DNA from: Nocardia sp. CC227C
GTDB taxonomy: Bacteria > Actinomycetota > Actinomycetes > Mycobacteriales > Mycobacteriaceae
Length of the DNA: 64,000 nt
Reading direction: 5' to 3'
Assembly (NCBI RefSeq): GCF_030767025.1
Contig: NZ_JASITE010000003.1
Span: 372,001-436,000 of the forward strand
Both the position numbers and the translations under genes were made by a program. Below the pieces are notes generated by a model. The model made no database searches, was not told where the DNA came from, and saw nothing but the letters and a program-made list of their open reading frames with translations. How positions within the stretch are numbered: the stretch's first letter is position 1; each line of letters opens with the position of its first letter. Below, piece after piece: positions 61,874-64,000 of the stretch.

Positions 61874-62203
61874 TCAGGCACTATCCGGGTTCCCCGCAAC
61901 ATTTCCCGGCGTGAAGGACTCGTTCAGCCTGGCAACGATCCGGGACCGCTGCGCACCCGCCTCCGCGGCCGCTCGGCCGCATGCCCAGAGGATCGATTGC
62001 GCGACCTCCGCCGGGGGCCGGGAGACCACCGATTCGGCCAGCCAGAGGCCGGTGAGCGCGCCGTCGCCGTCCACCTCGGCGGTGACCGAACCGTCCTCGG
62101 CGGCGAACCTGCCGCGCACCCGCTTCAGGTCGTAGAGCGCCGCCTCGAGCGCTTCCAGCTGGTTGGCGACCCCGGTGACCAGGGCGTCCATTTCGGCGCT
62201 CAT
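61874..62203 (-). CDS. YbaB/EbfC-like small protein
   Basis: 109 residues from ATG 62203, overlapping the upstream stop. A helix-strand-helix pattern is visible: MDALVTGVANQLEALEAALYDLKRVRGRFAAEDGSVTAEVDGDGALTGLWLAE, then a long C-terminal helix. It is typical of the YbaB family variants found near WXG100/NlpC genes in Nocardia. It is probably a partner in the small cluster ending at the NlpC/P60 hydrolase. DNA binding is not assured. Confidence 0.65.
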   Translation of the reverse strand: MSAEMDALVTGVANQLEALEAALYDLKRVRGRFAAEDGSVTAEVDGDGALTGLWLAESVVSRPPAEVAQSILWACGRAAAEAGAQRSRIVARLNESFTPGNVAGNPDSA

Positions 62204-62541
62204 ACCGGCTTCACCCAGCTGGTCCGGCCGGTGTCGGCGTCGTCGAGGCGGTCGAGCTCCTCGACCGCGGCCCGGCGGGTGGGCAGGCCCAGCCGGTCGA
62301 GCGCGTCGTCAGGCAGGCCCGCCTCCGCCAGGAGTTCGCGCCGCCGCGCCTTGGCCGCGATGGCGGACCGCTTGGTCAGGCGCAGGATTTCATCGGCGAG
62401 AGCCTGTGCGCCGTAACGGTATTCACCGCGCTCGAAGGAGATCTCCACCGGCATCCCCTGGTCGGTGGCGCGCACCGTCACCGTCCCCGCGCGATTGGAA
62501 CTGCTCGCCGTGGTCACCGGCGGAACCTGCGGTTCGCTCAT
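62200..62541 (-). CDS. Hypothetical protein of the NlpC/YbaB cluster
   Basis: 113 residues from ATG 62541, with stop overlapping the YbaB-like gene's start (ATGA). Polar N-terminus, a beta segment (TVTVRATDQGMPVEISFERGEYRYGAQALADEILRLTKR) and a charged helical C-terminus. No family is recognised, but the arrangement with a YbaB-like gene and an NlpC/P60 hydrolase is seen in related actinomycetes. Its ATG overlaps the stop of a 50-codon upstream frame. Confidence 0.6.
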   Translation of the reverse strand: MSEPQVPPVTTASSSNRAGTVTVRATDQGMPVEISFERGEYRYGAQALADEILRLTKRSAIAAKARRRELLAEAGLPDDALDRLGLPTRRAAVEELDRLDDADTGRTSWVKPV

Positions 62542-62690
62542 GCCGTGGCCTTTCGCGTGCGAGCGGGTATCCGTGGGGCGTTGGCGGGGTGACGTGCGGC
62601 CCGTCCGGCTCCCGTCGGTGCGCTCGCCCGGCAGCCTGCCGTTCGGCTCGCCCGGACTCCGCGCGGTCTGCTGCGCGCCTGACCACTCAT
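62538..62690 (-). CDS. Possible 50-codon leader ORF in a repeat-like segment
   Basis: ATG 62690 has GGAGG 7 bases upstream, and the frame ends in a TGA overlapping the next gene's ATG (ATGA at 62541-62538). The product is Arg/Ala-rich (MSGQARSRPRGVRASRT...) and unlike a folded protein. Together with the GAGCGCAGCG-type sequence just upstream (62730-62760) it resembles the mini-ORF element at 16220-16303. It probably serves translational coupling rather than making a functional protein. Confidence 0.35.
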   Translation of the reverse strand: MSGQARSRPRGVRASRTAGCRASAPTGAGRAARHPANAPRIPARTRKATA

Positions 62691-62794
62691 GCTGTCGCCT
62701 CCACGGTCGAGTGTGCTCCTGCTGCTGTTCCCGGCTCGTTCGTCACGCTGCGCTCGGTCGTCCGCCCCGGCTGCTGCCTCCGACGCTCGCCCGG

Positions 62795-63946
62795 TCAGGT
62801 GGTCGGGCGGTAGAACCCGAGGAACCGCATCCCGCTGTTCTCGGTGCGGATCGGGCCCACCTGGACCGGGTCGCCCGCCTCCACCAGTTGGCCGTTGCCG
62901 ATCACCATGGCCACGTGCCCGTCCCACACCACCAGATCGCCCGGCAGCAACTCTCCCGGACCCACACGCATATGCCCATCGCCCTGGTGCTGGGCCAGGC
63001 GCGGCAGCGGTACGCCCGCCTCCGCGTAGGCCCACTGCGTCAGTCCGCTGCAATCCAGGCCGACGCCGGGCGTGGTGCCGCCCCAGACATACGGGGTGCC
63101 GACCGCGCCGAGCGCATTGCGCACCGCATCCGCCGCCTGCTGGTTGGGCGCCTCCACGGTACTGCCGTCGGGCAGGGTGAGCTTCACCCCCTGCCCGGTC
63201 GAGCTGGGTTCGGTGTGATCCTCGGACAGCGCGGCCGGGCCGACGGCGCTCATCGCGGCCGGGACGGTGCGCGCGGAGTCGGCGAGTCGCGATCCGGTGT
63301 CGAGCGGACCGGCTCCCGAACCGACCGGACCGTCCGACGGCTGGGCGGGGCCGAGTGCGGCGGCCGGGGTCGTCGCGCTCGGACCGGCCGTGCCCGCCGG
63401 CGCGGTCACGCTGGCCTCCGCCTCGACCGGCAGGGGAGTGGGTATCGGCTCGGCCAGGTCGCGCAATGCCGCCGTCTCGTCCTCGAGGTCCACCCGCACC
63501 CGCCCCACCACCGCCAGCGCCCGCCCCAGATGCTCGATGGCGGCCGCCACGATCAGCCCGATGCCCGGCGGTGTCGCCGCCGCCGGTCCGAGCGCGGTCA
63601 CGCTCGTGCCGAACGACCGCAGAATCTCCTCCAGTTCGCGTTCTCCCGCGGCCACCTCCCCGGACGCGCGTTCCACCACATCGGCCACGGCCCGGCCGCG
63701 GTCGGCCGATTCCGCCACCGCCGTCTGCACCCGCAGCCCGGTGCCCAGCGCGGCGTCCCCGGCCTCGCCCCGCCACGCTTCGGCCAGCTGGTCGACGCCG
63801 ACCCGCCCCGAGCCGAGTAGCCCGTCGAGCTCATCCGACAGCCGCCGCAACGCCTCCACCGCCGCCGCCACCTGGGCCGCGTCTCCGAGACTCGCCCGCA
63901 ATTCGACGATCGGCCGCGCCAACGCTCCGATGTCGACCTCGCTCAC
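62795..63946 (-). CDS. NlpC/P60 (C40) cell-wall hydrolase with WXG-like N-terminus
   Basis: 383 residues from GTG 63946. The N-terminal 110 residues are helical, with a WXG100-type turn (QLAEAWRGEAGDAAL). A Pro/Ala/Ser-rich linker (165-260) leads to an NlpC/P60 domain: AVGTPYVWGGTTPGVGLDCSGLTQWAYAEAG (catalytic Cys), GDLVVWDGHVAMVIGNGQLVEAG (catalytic His) and a C-terminal FLGFYRPTT. No signal peptide is visible, so export through an ESX/type VII route is likely, as the WXG-like region suggests. It would cut peptidoglycan peptides. The remaining 54 bases to the window edge are uncharacterised. Confidence 0.88.
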   Translation of the reverse strand: MSEVDIGALARPIVELRASLGDAAQVAAAVEALRRLSDELDGLLGSGRVGVDQLAEAWRGEAGDAALGTGLRVQTAVAESADRGRAVADVVERASGEVAAGERELEEILRSFGTSVTALGPAAATPPGIGLIVAAAIEHLGRALAVVGRVRVDLEDETAALRDLAEPIPTPLPVEAEASVTAPAGTAGPSATTPAAALGPAQPSDGPVGSGAGPLDTGSRLADSARTVPAAMSAVGPAALSEDHTEPSSTGQGVKLTLPDGSTVEAPNQQAADAVRNALGAVGTPYVWGGTTPGVGLDCSGLTQWAYAEAGVPLPRLAQHQGDGHMRVGPGELLPGDLVVWDGHVAMVIGNGQLVEAGDPVQVGPIRTENSGMRFLGFYRPTT

Positions 63947-64000
63947 CGCGCACCCCCGCCCGCGTCACCCAACCACCCCCGCCGACCCGAGCATCCACCC

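Overview
The window reads as chromosomal DNA of a high-GC mycolate actinobacterium, most likely Nocardia or a close relative. The evidence is the very GC-rich codon usage, many GTG starts, overlapping stop/start codons, a perfect actinobacterial LexA box, a SAM-IV riboswitch, and a gene set typical of Mycobacteriales (ImuA'/ImuB/DnaE2, metY-metX, a eukaryote-type NADP-Icd, sdhCDAB-cdd-deoA-add). From memory, the backbone runs in the same relative order as M. tuberculosis Rv3395c down to Rv3311: imuA', imuB, dnaE2, trmL, DUF3017, metX, metY, icd, trpS, YihY, dacB, sdh, cdd, deoA, add and the Rv3311-like gene. Accessory genes sit between these blocks. No tRNA, rRNA, CRISPR array, complete insertion sequence or prophage was found.

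Region 1 (1-7660): a divergent envelope-stress locus of EsrISR/LiaFSR type (a PspC membrane protein, and a PspC-histidine kinase with its response regulator). An AT-rich gap follows, then a tight three-gene operon of unknown purpose: an XRE regulator, a PLP aminotransferase and an orphan transhydrogenase/alanine-dehydrogenase-like enzyme. Region 2 (7770-19840): a membrane-anchored Ser/Thr kinase and the split SOS mutasome, imuA'-imuB and dnaE2, each behind a LexA box, with several small enzymes between. A frameshifted membrane gene and a MIRU-like mini-ORF element lie here.

Region 3 (19870-26150): a Uma2 protein, TrmL, a DUF3017 protein, methionine biosynthesis (metY-metX behind a SAM-IV riboswitch) and isocitrate dehydrogenase. 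Region 4 (26290-30950): a small secreted protein, a 5'-truncated GDPD remnant, an MFS exporter and a MerR-controlled hydrolase. Region 5 (31000-40710): a catabolic island. It has a TetR regulator, an NCS1 permease, and a complete beta-oxidation cassette (acyl-CoA dehydrogenase, MaoC hydratase, SDR dehydrogenase, thiolase, plus an SRPBCC protein), followed by another SDR and a hydrolase. Matching palindromes lie in front of the TetR gene and the thiolase operon.

Region 6 (40770-52250): exonuclease III overlapping a membrane-anchored barnase-type RNase and its barstar inhibitor, with a decayed second barstar copy just downstream. TetR/MpaB, TrpS, a YihY protein, a D-Ala-D-Ala carboxypeptidase, a SnoaL-like protein, a 5'-truncated MFS exporter with a TetR regulator, and phenylalanine hydroxylase follow. 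Region 7 (52500-64000): the sdhCDAB operon and its terminator, divergent pyrimidine/purine salvage genes (cdd, deoA, add), an excalibur-domain secreted protein, an acidic Rv3311-like protein, and a cluster resembling ESX/WXG-linked genes (YbaB-like protein, small proteins and an NlpC/P60 hydrolase) that reaches the right edge.
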